Source: DASVXQ01 sp046727955 (lineage in GTDB: Bacteria > Actinomycetota > CALGFH01). Taken from it: 64,000 nt of DNA. The notes under the pieces were generated by a model. It ran no database searches. It worked only from the letters and a program-made list of their open reading frames with translations, and was not told where the DNA came from. The DNA lies in NCBI GenBank assembly GCA_046727955.1, contig JBKPDO010000182.1:3080-67079 (forward strand), given 5' to 3'. Positions 34,447 through 44,590 of this stretch are shown here, piece after piece. The stretch's first letter is position 1, and every line of letters starts with the position of its first letter. The translations under genes were made by a program, and so were the position numbers.

Positions 34447-35703
34447 ATGTCCACGAGCGACACGCTCGCGTTCAACCCGTTCCTGCCCGAGGTCCACGAG
34501 GACCCCTACCCGCTGTATCACCGGCTGCGCGCGGAGGACCCGGTCAACCGCAGCCCGCTTGGCTTGTGGGTCCTCACCCGCCACGCCGACGTCCTGGCGG
34601 TGCTGCGCGATCCGCGCATGAGCCGGGACCCGCGCCACTCCGAGCGGTTCGAGCTGCTGCGGTCGTCGGCCGAGGTGGACCAGCTGCTCGCCTCCGAGGA
34701 GGCCGCGCCGTCGATGCTGTTCGTCGACCCGCCCGACCACACCAGGCTGCGGGCGCTGGTCAACAAGGCGTTCACGCCCGCGGCGGTTGAGCGGCTGCGG
34801 CCTGGGGTCGAGGCGATCGTCGCCGGGCTGCTCGACCGGGTCGCCGGCACGGGCACGATGGACGTCGTCGAGGACCTCGCCTACCCGCTGCCGGTCACGG
34901 TCATCTGCGAGCTGTTCGGCGTCCCCGAGGCCGACCGGGATCGGTTCCGGGCCTGGTCACGCGAGCTGGTCCGCCTGCTCGACCCGCTGGTGGCCGCGGA
35001 CGCGCTCGAGCGGGCGCTGCAGGCGCGGCTCGCGCTGCGTGGCTACCTGCGCGAGCTGGTCGGCGAGCGGCGCGCCCGCCCCACCGGCGACCTGCTCACG
35101 GCGCTGATCGCCGCCGAGGATCAGGGCCACTCTCTCAGCGAGGCCGAGCTTGTGTCGATGTGCGTGCTGTTGCTGGTGGCCGGCCACGAGACGACCGTCA
35201 ACCTCATCGCCAACGGCACGCTCGCGCTGCTCCGCCACCCCAAGGCACGGGCCAGCCTCCAGGCTGACCCCACGCTCGCCGGCAGCGCGGTCGAGGAGCT
35301 GCTCCGCTACGACAGCCCGGTACAGTTCACCAGCAGGCACGCACTGGCCGACCTGGACATCGGCGGCGTCCGCGTCCGCGCCAGCGAGACGGTCGTCGCG
35401 GTGCTCGGCGCCGCCAACCGCGACCCCGCCCAGTTCCCCGACCCCGACCGCCTCGACCTGGCCCGCGCACCCAACCGCCATATCGCCTTCGGCGGCGGCA
35501 TCCACTTCTGCCTGGGTGCGCCGCTGGCCCGCATGGAGGCCCGCATCGCGATCCCCGCGCTGCTGGCGCGCCTGCCCGGCCTGGCGCTGGGCCCGCAGCC
35601 ACCGGCCCGCCGCGACACCGTCACGCTCCGCGGCCTCGCGAGCCTGCCGGTCACCTTTCCGGCCCCGAGCGGCCGGGACTCCGTCCGCCCGGCGGCACCT
35701 TGA
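34447..35703 (+). CDS. Cytochrome P450, CYP107-like
   Basis: 418 residues, soluble bacterial type. The I-helix oxygen-activation motif AGHETT is at 245-250, the ExxR pair E284/R287 in EELLRYD, and the haem-binding loop FGGGIHFCLG has C355 as the iron ligand. The N-terminal FNPFLPEVHEDPYPLYHRLR is typical of CYP107-like enzymes, which hydroxylate macrolides, fatty acids or steroids. A GTG at 34441 (two codons earlier) has better spacing to GAGGAG and is an alternative start. Electron donors are not adjacent. The SNF2 gene begins 58 bases after the stop and is probably unrelated in function. Confidence 0.93.
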   Translation: MSTSDTLAFNPFLPEVHEDPYPLYHRLRAEDPVNRSPLGLWVLTRHADVLAVLRDPRMSRDPRHSERFELLRSSAEVDQLLASEEAAPSMLFVDPPDHTRLRALVNKAFTPAAVERLRPGVEAIVAGLLDRVAGTGTMDVVEDLAYPLPVTVICELFGVPEADRDRFRAWSRELVRLLDPLVAADALERALQARLALRGYLRELVGERRARPTGDLLTALIAAEDQGHSLSEAELVSMCVLLLVAGHETTVNLIANGTLALLRHPKARASLQADPTLAGSAVEELLRYDSPVQFTSRHALADLDIGGVRVRASETVVAVLGAANRDPAQFPDPDRLDLARAPNRHIAFGGGIHFCLGAPLARMEARIAIPALLARLPGLALGPQPPARRDTVTLRGLASLPVTFPAPSGRDSVRPAAP

Positions 35704-35761
35704 CGAGCCCCGTCGACCCAGTCACCGCCAGCTCGGCAGCGAGGAGGACGGAGGCGAGCAG

Positions 35762-38700
35762 GTGAACGTCCTTCACGGCAGCTGGTCGGCGGCCCAGGAG
35801 CTGTGCCTGTGGGCCGAGGACTCGACGCTCCCGGCCAAGGCTACCGGCCGGCGTGGCCGGCCATCGCGGGAGGCTCCGGCCCCCGCGCACCCATTCGCCT
35901 GCCCGGCGGAACGGCTTCGCGAAACCATCGCGCTCGGCGCTGTGGGCGCACCTGTCGCGGGGCTGGGCGGGAAGGCGGAGGCGCGCGAACTGACGCTCCT
36001 GCTGCCGTCGGTTGCGTCCGGGCCGCTGGCCTCGCCAGAGCTGGTCCGCGAGCCTATGCAGACCGGACGGGGCGCGGCGGCCGGCGCGACCAGGCGCGGC
36101 CTGGTGCTCGCGCCTTGGCGGGTGCCGGCACTCGCCGTTGACGCCGCTGCGGCCCTTGAGCTGCTTGTGTACCTCGCGGCCGATGGCACCACAGACCCAG
36201 CCGCCGTTCCGGTCGGGACATCGCTGCGCTTCCTGGCCGAGCTGACCCGGCTGGCGCTCGACCTGGTGGGCAGGGGACGGGTCCTGCCGGCGCTGGTCGA
36301 CGAGCGCGGCTGCCTGGCCGCCCGCTGGCGCCCCGTCGTGAGCGGTCAGGACGCCGAGCGGCTGCAGGCGCTGGTCCGCGCGATGCCGCCGGTCTGCCGA
36401 GCCGAGCAGAGGGACCGCTCCCTCGAGGGCCGCCAGTCCGCCGACCTGGTCGGCGACGCGCTGGACGCCCTCGCCGATGCCGCCGTCCGGTGGGCCGTTG
36501 CCGACGTGGCCACGAGCGGCCCAGCGGCCTGGCCCCTCGTGGGCCGCCGGCGGGGCGGCCGGCAGGGCCGGCGGTCTGCCGCCGAGCTGGCGACCGAGAC
36601 CTGGCTGCAGGGTCTCGCCGCAGCCAGCCCGCGGGTCGAGGTCGACGCGGCCAGCGCGGCTTGGTTGCGCGAGACCCTTGACGCCTGGCGTGGCTCCGCG
36701 GTGCCACCGGCCGGTCCGTTACGGACCTGCTTCCGGCTGGTGGAGCCCGCCGGCGAGCCGCCAGAGGAGCGTTGGCGGCTCGAGCTGTTGCTGCAGGCGA
36801 CCGACGAGCCGAGCCTGCTCGTGCCCGCGACGCAAGTGTGGGGTGCGGGCGACTCGCTCACCGCGCTCGCCCGGCGCGTCGACCACCCGCAAGAGCGGCT
36901 CCTGACCGACCTTGGCCGGGCGAGCCGCCTATACCCTGAACTGGAGGGAGCGCTTCGCGTCGCCAGGCCCGCCGGGCTGGAGCTGGACGCGGCCGGCGCC
37001 CAGCGGTTCCTCCGCGAGGCCGCGCCCATGCTGACCGAGGCTGGCTTCGGTGTGCTGCTCCCGTCCTGGTGGGACCGGCCCCGCGCCCGCATCGGGATGC
37101 GCATGACCGCTCGCGGCGCGGGCCAAGGATCCGCCAAGTCCGCGGGGCTCGGGCTCGAGACACTGATCGACTACCAATGGGAGCTCGCGCTGGGAGAGGA
37201 GCCGCTGACCGCCGAGGAGATGGCGGAGCTGGCCCGGCTGAAGATCCCGCTGGTGCGGTTGCGCGGCCAGTGGGTGGAGCTGGACCCGCAGGCGCTCGCC
37301 CGCGGCCTGGACTTCCTGGAGCGGCGCGGAGCCGGCACGATGCCTGCGTCGGAGGCGCTCCGAGTCGGCCTCGGCCTGGCGGACGAGCCCGTGCCCGATC
37401 TCCCGGTGACCGGAGTCCAGGCCACCGACTGGCTCGGTGACCTCCTCTCGGACCAGGCTGAGCGCCGCCTGGAGCCGATGAGCACCCCGGTCGGGTTCGC
37501 AGGCCAGCTCCGCCCCTATCAGGAGCGCGGCCTCGCCTGGCTCGCTTTCCTCGGCAGCCTCGGGCTCGGCGCCTGCCTCGCCGACGACATGGGCCTCGGC
37601 AAGACCGTCCAGCTCCTCGCGCTGCTGGTCGCGGAGCGGACCCAGGCCGGCGGTGGACGGCCCAGGCCGACGCTGCTCGTCTGCCCCATGTCAGTGGTGG
37701 GCAACTGGCAGCGCGAGGCCGAGCGGTTCGCGCCGGACCTCGCGGTCCACGTGCATCACGGCGCCGAGCGGCTGGCCGGGGAGGAGCTCACGCGTGCCGT
37801 CGCCAGCGCCAACCTGGTCCTCACCACCTACGGGCTGGCCGTCAGAGACCAGGAGGCCCTCGCCGCGATCGACTGGGGCCGCGTCGTCCTCGACGAGGCC
37901 CAGAACATCAAGAACGCCGCCGCCAAGCAGGCGCGGGCGGTCCGCGCCTTGACAGCCGGCCAGCGCGTCGCGCTGAGCGGCACGCCGGTCGAGAACCGCC
38001 TGGCCGAGCTCTGGTCGATCATGGAATTCCTGAACCCCGACCTGCTCGGGTCGGCGGGCGCGTTCCGCAGCCGCTACGCCGTCCCGATCGAGCGGGACGG
38101 CGACCGGCAGGCCGCCACACAATTGCGGCGCGCAACTCAGCCGTTCCTCCTGCGCCGCCTCAAGACCGACCGGTCGATCATCGCCGATCTGCCCGCCAAG
38201 CTGGAGATGAAGCTGCTCTGCAACCTCACCGCAGAGCAGGCCTCGCTGTACCAGGCGGTGGTCGACGACATGCTCGCCAGGATCGAGGAGAGCGAGGGCA
38301 TCGAGCGCAAGGGCCTGGTCCTGGCGACCATGAGCAAGCTCAAGCAGGTCTGCAACCACCCCGCGCAGCTCTTGCGGGACGGCTCACGGCTCCCCGGTCG
38401 CTCAGGCAAGCTCGCCCGGCTCGAGGAGATCCTCGAGGAGGTGCTGGCCGGTGGCGACAAGGCCCTCTGCTTCACCCAGTTCGCCGAGCTGGGCGAGTTG
38501 CTGCGTGCCCACCTCAACGGCCGGTTCGGCCGCGAGGTGCTGTTCCTGCACGGCGGCACGACCAGGCGGCAGCGTGACGCGATGGTCGCCCGCTTCCAGG
38601 ACGAGCCGGAGCCGGCGCTGTTCGTGGTGTCCCTGAAGGCGGGCGGCACCGGCCTGAACCTGACCGCCGCCAACCACGTGATCCACTTCGACCGCTGGTG

Positions 38701-38941
38701 GAACCCGGCGGTGGAAGAGCAGGCAACCGACCGCGTCTTCCGCATCGGCCAGCGCAAGGACGTGCAGGTCCGCAAGTTGGTCTGCATCGGCACGCTGGAG
38801 GAGCGCATCGACGCCCTGATCGAGGAGAAGAAGGCGCTCGCCGAGCTGGTCGTGGGCAGTGGCGAGGGCTGGCTCACCGAGCTGTCCACCGAGCAGCTCC
38901 GTGAGCTGGTGGCGCTCGACCCCGAAGCGGTAAGCGAGTAG
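35762..38941 (+). CDS. SNF2-family DEAD/DEAH helicase
   Basis: A 1059-residue Swi2/Snf2 ATPase. The GTG start (VNVLHGSWSAAQELCLWAED) follows GGAGGCG and begins the bacterial SNF2 N-terminal domain. Helicase motifs are complete: I DDMGLGKT with lysine 614, II DEAQN at 711-715, III SGTPVENRL, V/VI GGTGLNLTAANHVIHFDRWW and TDRVFRIGQ. Such proteins remodel protein-DNA complexes or aid repair and RNA polymerase recycling. It is followed nine bases later by a SWIM-domain gene, an association recurrent in bacteria, so the pair probably works together. Confidence 0.95.
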   Translation: MNVLHGSWSAAQELCLWAEDSTLPAKATGRRGRPSREAPAPAHPFACPAERLRETIALGAVGAPVAGLGGKAEARELTLLLPSVASGPLASPELVREPMQTGRGAAAGATRRGLVLAPWRVPALAVDAAAALELLVYLAADGTTDPAAVPVGTSLRFLAELTRLALDLVGRGRVLPALVDERGCLAARWRPVVSGQDAERLQALVRAMPPVCRAEQRDRSLEGRQSADLVGDALDALADAAVRWAVADVATSGPAAWPLVGRRRGGRQGRRSAAELATETWLQGLAAASPRVEVDAASAAWLRETLDAWRGSAVPPAGPLRTCFRLVEPAGEPPEERWRLELLLQATDEPSLLVPATQVWGAGDSLTALARRVDHPQERLLTDLGRASRLYPELEGALRVARPAGLELDAAGAQRFLREAAPMLTEAGFGVLLPSWWDRPRARIGMRMTARGAGQGSAKSAGLGLETLIDYQWELALGEEPLTAEEMAELARLKIPLVRLRGQWVELDPQALARGLDFLERRGAGTMPASEALRVGLGLADEPVPDLPVTGVQATDWLGDLLSDQAERRLEPMSTPVGFAGQLRPYQERGLAWLAFLGSLGLGACLADDMGLGKTVQLLALLVAERTQAGGGRPRPTLLVCPMSVVGNWQREAERFAPDLAVHVHHGAERLAGEELTRAVASANLVLTTYGLAVRDQEALAAIDWGRVVLDEAQNIKNAAAKQARAVRALTAGQRVALSGTPVENRLAELWSIMEFLNPDLLGSAGAFRSRYAVPIERDGDRQAATQLRRATQPFLLRRLKTDRSIIADLPAKLEMKLLCNLTAEQASLYQAVVDDMLARIEESEGIERKGLVLATMSKLKQVCNHPAQLLRDGSRLPGRSGKLARLEEILEEVLAGGDKALCFTQFAELGELLRAHLNGRFGREVLFLHGGTTRRQRDAMVARFQDEPEPALFVVSLKAGGTGLNLTAANHVIHFDRWWNPAVEEQATDRVFRIGQRKDVQVRKLVCIGTLEERIDALIEEKKALAELVVGSGEGWLTELSTEQLRELVALDPEAVSE

Positions 38942-38950
38942 GAGGCAGCG

Positions 38951-39901
38951 ATGGCAGGCTCCTGGGACGAGTGGCCGCCGCGCTCGCGGCCCCGGCGGGT
39001 CGAGGGCGGCGTCAAGGCACGCAGCCGTCGTGGCCAGATCGGCGAGACGTGGTGGTCGCGGCGGTTCATCGCCATTCTGGAGGCGCTCGGCATGGGCCCC
39101 CGGCTGCAGCGTGGTCGCGCCTACGCCCGCGCCGGGCAGGTCCTGGACCTGGCGGTCGTGCCGGGGATCGTCAGCGCCCGCGTGCAGGGCTCGCGGCCGA
39201 GCCCGTATCGCGTCCGCATCGCGCTCCCCCGGTTCGCTGAGGCGGACTGGGCTCGCGTTGAGTCGGCGCTCGCCACACGCGCGCTGTACAGCGCCAAGTT
39301 GCTGGCCGGCGAGCTGCCGCACAGTATCGAGGAGGTCTTCGCCAGCTGCGGGCTGTCGCTCTTCCCCGCGAGCGCCTCCGACCTCGAGATGTCCTGCTCA
39401 TGCCCGGATTGGGCGGTGCCGTGCAAGCACATCGCCGCGACCTTCTACCTGCTTGCCGAGGCGTTCGACCGCGACCCGTTCCTGCCGCTCGCCTGGCGAG
39501 GCCGAGACCGGGACGACCTCCTCGCCCGCCTGCGCGGCCTGCGCGCTCTGACCAGCCCCGCGGCGGGTGTGTCCGGTAGCGCCGACGACGGTCGCCAGGA
39601 CCGCGGCGCCACCGGGGAGCCGCCGCTGGCCGAGCAGCTCGACCGCTTCTGGGTACCGCGGGGCGACCTCGCCGCCTACCGCGGCGCGGCCTCCGCCGCC
39701 GCCCCCGATCTCCTCCTCCACCAGCTCGAGCCTCCTGCCGTCCAGGTCGGGCAACAGTCCCTCACAGAGCTGCTCCTCCCCGCCTACCGCGCAATGGCCG
39801 AGGCGCGAATGCGCATTGTCGAGACGATCGGAGATATTGCTCCCTTGCGGCGGACTGGGCTGCCGGGGCGGACTCCCATGAAGGACTCTGGCGCCAGTTG
39901 A
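38951..39901 (+). CDS. SWIM zinc-finger protein
   Basis: 316 residues. The SWIM motif is C149-S-C151 followed by C158-K-H160 (CSCPDWAVPCKHIAATFYLL), a zinc-binding fold for DNA or protein contact. The N-terminal half (RRGQIGETWWSRRFIAILEA, RGRAYARAGQVLDL) is the standard companion segment of bacterial SWIM proteins encoded beside SNF2 helicases. GGAGG precedes the ATG. The partner helicase ends nine bases upstream. Confidence 0.92.
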   Translation: MAGSWDEWPPRSRPRRVEGGVKARSRRGQIGETWWSRRFIAILEALGMGPRLQRGRAYARAGQVLDLAVVPGIVSARVQGSRPSPYRVRIALPRFAEADWARVESALATRALYSAKLLAGELPHSIEEVFASCGLSLFPASASDLEMSCSCPDWAVPCKHIAATFYLLAEAFDRDPFLPLAWRGRDRDDLLARLRGLRALTSPAAGVSGSADDGRQDRGATGEPPLAEQLDRFWVPRGDLAAYRGAASAAAPDLLLHQLEPPAVQVGQQSLTELLLPAYRAMAEARMRIVETIGDIAPLRRTGLPGRTPMKDSGAS

Positions 39902-39939
39902 CCAGGACGTGCAGCAACGAGCGGTTGGGCGGCAACTCC

Positions 39940-40375
39940 TTACTCCAGGTTCCGCCCTTCGAGCGGCCCAGCTCCGTCGTCGATCCTCGTCGCACCGAGC
40001 ATGTTGGCGGGCAGGTCATTTCCGTCGATTGTGCCGCCGCCCCCAGCGAGCACGTCCACGGCGACGGCCCCGTTGTCGTTGATCTGATTACCCCGGGCCA
40101 TCACGCGGCCATTCGTCCCGATCACGATTCCGGCGCCGCCGTTTTGGACGATCACGTTGTCGTCGATCATCCCCACGCCCTCGATCACTACGATGCCGTC
40201 GTTCGGATGGCCGTAGACCGCGTTCCGCTGCACCTCGGCCTGGCCCCCCTGGACCCATACTCCGGCTCGGGCACTGCCGAAGATGCGATTCCGTTCGATG
40301 GTGGCCGTCGCTCCGCCGTGGACGAAGACGCCCGATCGACTCCCGGATCCGCCCTCCCCGTCCCTCTCGCTTGAA
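39940..40375 (-). pseudogene. Parallel beta-helix (NosD/pectate-lyase-like) fragment
   Basis: The minus strand encodes repeated beta-helix coils: GVFVHGGATATIERNRIFG, GVWVQGGQAEVQRNAVYG, GIVVIEGVGMIDDNVIVQNG and GIVIGTNGRVMARGNQINDN, each ~22-23 residues with N/G turns. No start codon with a Shine-Dalgarno precedes the first visible coil; the frame stays open back to about 40383 without a start, and an internal GTG at 40233 would miss two coils. A much longer protein is expected, so this is a C-terminal remnant. Confidence 0.65.
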
Positions 40376-40387
40376 TGAATCGGCGGG

Positions 40388-40669
40388 CTACGCGTCGACG
40401 ACGATGTTGTACCTGCTCAGGCCCCTCGCCGACTTAACCACAAGGCGGAAAGGGCCCGTCCAGCGGGGAGTAATGACGCAGTACGCGTCGCTCGCCGTGC
40501 TGATGTCCTCCGTGACCAGGTTCCCGTTCTCGTCGAAGATGTAAAGGTCGAAGTCCACGCCTGGCTCTTCCGGGCGGACGTAGATTCGGTGCTGGATACC
40601 CCCTCGCATGGCGATATCGAAATACTCACTAGCCCCCGGGCCGAGGACTCCTTCACCAATCAGCGCCAT
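40388..40669 (-). CDS. Small beta-sandwich protein, 93 aa
   Basis: The start MALIGEGVLGPGASEYFDI has a strong AAGGAGG upstream. Strands with VRPEEPGVDFDLYIFDENGN and WTGPFRLVVKSARGLSRYNI resemble the pre-peptidase C-terminal fold seen in secreted proteins, but no signal peptide is present. It is probably a small binding domain; its role is not known. Confidence 0.6.
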   Translation of the reverse strand: MALIGEGVLGPGASEYFDIAMRGGIQHRIYVRPEEPGVDFDLYIFDENGNLVTEDISTASDAYCVITPRWTGPFRLVVKSARGLSRYNIVVDA

Positions 40670-41040
40670 GACTCTCCCTCCTTAGGGCAAGCGCTACAGC
40701 TCCGAGGAACCAGAGGCGTCAAAAGGGCGAGCCTGCCAGCAGCCCCGGAATCTGAGGTTCCCCCGAAGTTCCCCAGCGACAGTGAATGTCTCCGACGTGC
40801 GGGTGTCAGTGCCTTGCATCACATGCAGGACGTGATTCCCAGCACTCTCAACTGCAGTGACTGTGAGGCGGACCGCACCTGGGCGCTCGACCGCTTCCCG
40901 CCCCGACGACATCATCGTGCAACTGTTGGAGTGGAGACACCACCCCAAGGTCACCCCGCAGACGACCGTCCAGGACCTGCTCGCCATCGGCCTCTGGGCG
41001 CCTGTATGACGCTGGTGAACCTCTGGTGAACCTCCACTGC
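40670..41040. other. No gene recognised
   Basis: About 370 bp between two minus-strand genes. A plus-strand frame ends in IIVQLLEWRHHPKVTPQTTV and QDLLAIGLWAP before a stop near 41009, without start or family recognised; it could be a gene tail. Confidence 0.4.
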
Positions 41041-43587
41041 CTACGGGGAGCTGGCGTTCCTGGCTGGCTGCGCGGACGCCGTGAGCCGGAGCGCCTCTGT
41101 GGGGGACAGCGATCGGCCTTCAGTGCGGGCCTCGTCGAACGCGGAGCGTCCCAGCCCCCGCTCTAGCGACCGGCGCAGCTTCTCGTCGGGCGGCTGCGGG
41201 GGCCGCCGGGATGAGCTGCCCGAACCACGCCGCGCGTCCGCGGCGCCAAGGAGTACGGCGGCCTCCCGCGGACGGTCCTCGGCGAACAGGATGGCTGCCA
41301 GGGCTTCGAGCGCGTCGACGACCACGGTCCCCTCTCCGGCGGGCTCGGCTGCCCCCACGCTGCCGCGCAGCAACTCGTCGGCGCGGGCGAACTGCCGCTG
41401 TTCGCGTGCCCGCTCGCCGAGCAGCTGGAGCCCCCTGCTGGTGCAGCGCTGGTCGCCGAGCCGCCGCATCGCCGGCACGCACTCCTCCAGCAGCTGCACC
41501 GCGTGGTCCCGGTCGCCGCGCAACCATGCGAGCCGCCCGAAGCCGAGCAGCGCGTGCGCGCGGTCGTGCTCGCTGCCGGCGGCCTCGCTCAGCGCCAGGC
41601 TCTCGGCCAGCCACCGTTGGACCTCGTCGTTGGCGACGCCGACGTCGATCGACCGGGCGGCCATGACATACAGGGTGTTGGCGACGCGCAGGTGGTCGCC
41701 GACCCGGCGAGACAGCGCCAGGCTCTGCCGCGCCCAGCGGAGCGCTTCGGCTGGCTCGACGGTGGCGAGCGCAAGACCCTGCAGCGCCCTCGCGCGCTCC
41801 CACGGGTGCTCGTCGCCGAACAGGGCCAGCGCCTCGTGCAGCGCGGGCAGCGCCAGCTCCGATCGGACCCCGTAGGTGGCGGCCGCGCCCACCGCCGCGG
41901 CCGCCTTGGCCCGCTCGGTGTCGCCGAGACCGGAGGCGAGCTGGGCTGCGCGTTGGGCCAGGTCCAGCGCGGCTTCGTCGTCCCAGGGCTGCAGGAGGGT
42001 GCTGCCCGCGCTGAGCCCGGCGACAGCCGCGGGCGTGGCGGGCGGCTCACCGCGCTCCAGCGTCCGCCGGATCCACTCGTGGGCTTCGCGACGCTGCCCC
42101 GTGCCGTCCCAGAACAGCTCCAACGCCGAGATCCAGCGGAGGGCTGTCTCGATGTCCCCGGCGCCGACGCTGTGGTCCAGCGCGGCACGCAGGTTGGGCT
42201 GCTCGATCGTCAGGCGGTCCAGCCACGCCCGCTGCTCCGGCCCGCGCAACCGCCCGGCGGCCAGCTCGGCCACCGCCAGGTAGTGGGCGGCGTGCCGCCG
42301 CCGGAGGTCGCTGTCGGCGCCGCTGGCGGCCAGCCGTTCGGCGGCGTACGCCCGGAGGCTCTCCAGCAGGCGGTATCGGGGCGTGTCGCCACCAGCGGCG
42401 GACACCAGCGACTTGTCCACCAGCGCCGGCAACAGCCGGACCACGGCGCCGCCGCCGGACCCGCCGGTGGCGCACACCGCCTCGACCGCGTCGTAGTCGA
42501 AGTCGGCCGGGAACACGCCGAGCCGGTCGAACAGGGCGCGCTCTTCGTCGCCGAGCAGGTCGTAGCTCCAGTCGATCGCGGCCCGCAGCGTGCGGTGCCG
42601 CGGCAGGACCGTGCGGGCACCGCGGGACAGCAACTCGAAGCGCTGGTCGAGGCGCGCCACGAGCTCGGCCGGCGGGAAGCTGCGCACGCGGGAGGCCGCC
42701 AGCTCGATAGCCAGCGGCAACCCATCCAGCCGCTGGCACAGCGCCGCCACGGCCGAGGCGTTGGCGTCCGTCAGTGCGAAGCCCGGCGACGCGCCCACCG
42801 CACGGTCCACGAACAGGCGCACCGCGTCGTAACCGCCGGCGGTGGCCGCCCGGGACGATGCGCGCGGGATGGGGACGGGCAGCGGCCGCACCTCGTAGCT
42901 GACCTCGCCGGGGACGCCGAGCACCTCCCGGCTGGTGGCCAGCAGCCGCAGCTGGCCGCCGGCCGCGAGCAGGTCGGAGACGAGCTCAGCGGCCTCGGCG
43001 ACCACGTGCTCGCAGTTGTCGACCAGCAGCAGACAGTGCAGCTCGCGCGCCCCGTCGCGGAGGCTGTCACGCACGGGGCGCGTCGGCTGCGGGCTGACGC
43101 CGAGTGCCCGCGCCAGCGTGTCGGCGACCAGGTCGGCGGAGGCAACGGCGGCGAGGTCGGCCAGGCGCACACCGTCGGGAAAGCGATCGGCGACCGATGC
43201 TGCCACATGCAGCGCGAGACGGGTCTTCCCCGCGCCAGCCGGGCCGGTCAGCGTGAGCAGCCGATGGCCCTGGAGCAACGCGGCGATCTCGTCCGTCTCG
43301 CGCTCCCGGCCAACGAAGCTGGTCAGCGGGACGGGCAGGGCGGTGCCGAGCTGCGCCGCCCGGCCGATCTCCGCGCCCACCTCGACCAGGGCCGCCCGGT
43401 CGGCGACGCCGAGCTTGCGCAGCAGGGCGCTGATGTGGCTCTCCACCGTCCGCACGGAGATGTACAGGCGGTCGGCGATCTCGCGGTTGTGCAGGCGCTC
43501 GGCGACGGCCGACAGGACCTCGGCTTCGCGTTCGGTGATACCGGTTCGGGCCAGCCGCTCTGGCGGGCCGCCGTGGAGGCGGGCCAT
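41041..43587 (-). CDS. LuxR-type HTH regulator with NB-ARC ATPase and TPR
   Basis: 848 residues. The ATG at 43587 (MARLHGGPPERLARTGITER) puts a LuxR helix-turn-helix at residues 17-68 (EAEVLSAVAERLHNREIADR, SVRTVESHISALLRKLG). The STAND ATPase follows with Walker A GPAGAGKT (115-122) and Walker B LLLVDNCEHV (186-195), then helical repeats to the end. The N-terminal position of the HTH differs from the MalT/LAL layout with it at the C-terminus. An upstream ATG at 43722 is less likely. It diverges from a small gene at 43794. Ligand and targets unknown. Confidence 0.92.
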   Translation of the reverse strand: MARLHGGPPERLARTGITEREAEVLSAVAERLHNREIADRLYISVRTVESHISALLRKLGVADRAALVEVGAEIGRAAQLGTALPVPLTSFVGRERETDEIAALLQGHRLLTLTGPAGAGKTRLALHVAASVADRFPDGVRLADLAAVASADLVADTLARALGVSPQPTRPVRDSLRDGARELHCLLLVDNCEHVVAEAAELVSDLLAAGGQLRLLATSREVLGVPGEVSYEVRPLPVPIPRASSRAATAGGYDAVRLFVDRAVGASPGFALTDANASAVAALCQRLDGLPLAIELAASRVRSFPPAELVARLDQRFELLSRGARTVLPRHRTLRAAIDWSYDLLGDEERALFDRLGVFPADFDYDAVEAVCATGGSGGGAVVRLLPALVDKSLVSAAGGDTPRYRLLESLRAYAAERLAASGADSDLRRRHAAHYLAVAELAAGRLRGPEQRAWLDRLTIEQPNLRAALDHSVGAGDIETALRWISALELFWDGTGQRREAHEWIRRTLERGEPPATPAAVAGLSAGSTLLQPWDDEAALDLAQRAAQLASGLGDTERAKAAAAVGAAATYGVRSELALPALHEALALFGDEHPWERARALQGLALATVEPAEALRWARQSLALSRRVGDHLRVANTLYVMAARSIDVGVANDEVQRWLAESLALSEAAGSEHDRAHALLGFGRLAWLRGDRDHAVQLLEECVPAMRRLGDQRCTSRGLQLLGERAREQRQFARADELLRGSVGAAEPAGEGTVVVDALEALAAILFAEDRPREAAVLLGAADARRGSGSSSRRPPQPPDEKLRRSLERGLGRSAFDEARTEGRSLSPTEALRLTASAQPARNASSP

Positions 43588-43793
43588 AGGGGCATCTTGC
43601 CAGTTCGTGATGGGCGCTGGACACCCGCACCTGGGCGGCTCCTCCACCGGCGCCACCCAGACGCCGTCCGTGCCGATATCCGTGCGTTGCACGGATGTGC
43701 CGCCGCCCGGCGCCCCCAACACTATGACAAGGGTGAACGCCCCTACCGCTGAACGACCCGACCGCCGGGTCGAAAACCAGAGAGGCAGGCACC

Positions 43794-44033
43794 ATGTACA
43801 CCATCTCCGGTGATGAGATCGTCGCCCAGCATGTGGCCGACCTGCACCGGCAGGCCGCCAAGCAGCGGCTGCTGCGGGAGCTGCGCGCCAGCCGCAAGCC
43901 GACCGTTCACCGCCGTCGGATCTGGGAGCGGCTGACCGTCCGACGCCCGCGACTGGCGGTCATAACGAGGACCCCGCCAGCGAGACCTGTCGTGGCCCGC
44001 GGTGGCCAGACAGCGGCTCGCCGCGCCAGCTGA
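43794..44033 (+). CDS. Small basic hypothetical protein, 79 aa
   Basis: MYTISGDEIVAQHVADLHRQ, then a strongly basic helix (KQRLLRELRASRKPTVHRRR) and a basic tail. GAGAGG precedes the ATG. Short proteins of this kind are common beside regulators in actinobacteria. Divergent from the LuxR-type gene. Function unknown. Confidence 0.55.
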   Translation: MYTISGDEIVAQHVADLHRQAAKQRLLRELRASRKPTVHRRRIWERLTVRRPRLAVITRTPPARPVVARGGQTAARRAS

Positions 44034-44049
44034 GTCAGGGAGGCTCCAG

Positions 44050-44513
44050 ATGCGCCTCCGGTCTGCTTACCGGCTGTGCGGGTGTTCAACCCGCCGCGGT
44101 GATAAGCGCTGCACACCCGCCCAGGGCTACGTGGCCAACTACACGCGCTTGTTCGCGCTGCGGCCGGAGGTCCTCGCCGGCTGGGCGCAGCTCAACGGCG
44201 CCATCAAGCACGGAATGGACCTGCGCTCTACGAGCTGGCCACGCTCGCCGCCGCCCGCGCCCTGCGCTCGACCTACTGCGCCATGGCCCACGGCCGGGTG
44301 CTGCGGGATCGGTTCTACGACCCCGAGACAGTGCGCCGCATCGCCACCGACCACACTCGCGCCGGCCTGACCCCGGCAGAGGTCGCGGTCATAGACTTCG
44401 CCGACCAGGTCGCCCGCGACGCCATCTCGATCGGTCCCGACGACATCCAGCGGCTCCGCGCCCACGGGCTGTCACCCGAGCGCGCACGCGCGGTCTCGAC
44501 GACCCAGACGTGA
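44050..44513 (+). pseudogene. Carboxymuconolactone decarboxylase/AhpD-like protein, frameshifted and truncated
   Basis: The first frame gives VANYTRLFALRPEVLAGWAQ and LNGAIKHGMDLR. After a one-base loss near 44227 the next frame continues YELATLAAARALRSTYCAMA with the YCxxAH redox motif, then FYDPETVRRIATDHTRAGLT and DFADQVARDAISIGPDDIQR. The expected last ~30 residues (after HGLSPER) are replaced by unrelated codons. The family reduces peroxides through the cysteine-histidine site. The lesion is an indel, not a UGA, so it is not a selenocysteine case. Confidence 0.75.
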
Positions 44514-44590
44514 ACCGCCGGCCAGGGGTTGACCCGTTCGACCTCTAATGAGAGCGTCTCCGCACCGTCATCCGTCCGGAGGAGGGTCCT

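Noticed and set aside
44050..44513. Second selenoprotein (AhpD-like) candidate
   Set aside because: The reading frame is broken by a base loss, not by UGA; the catalytic cysteine codon is a normal TGC.
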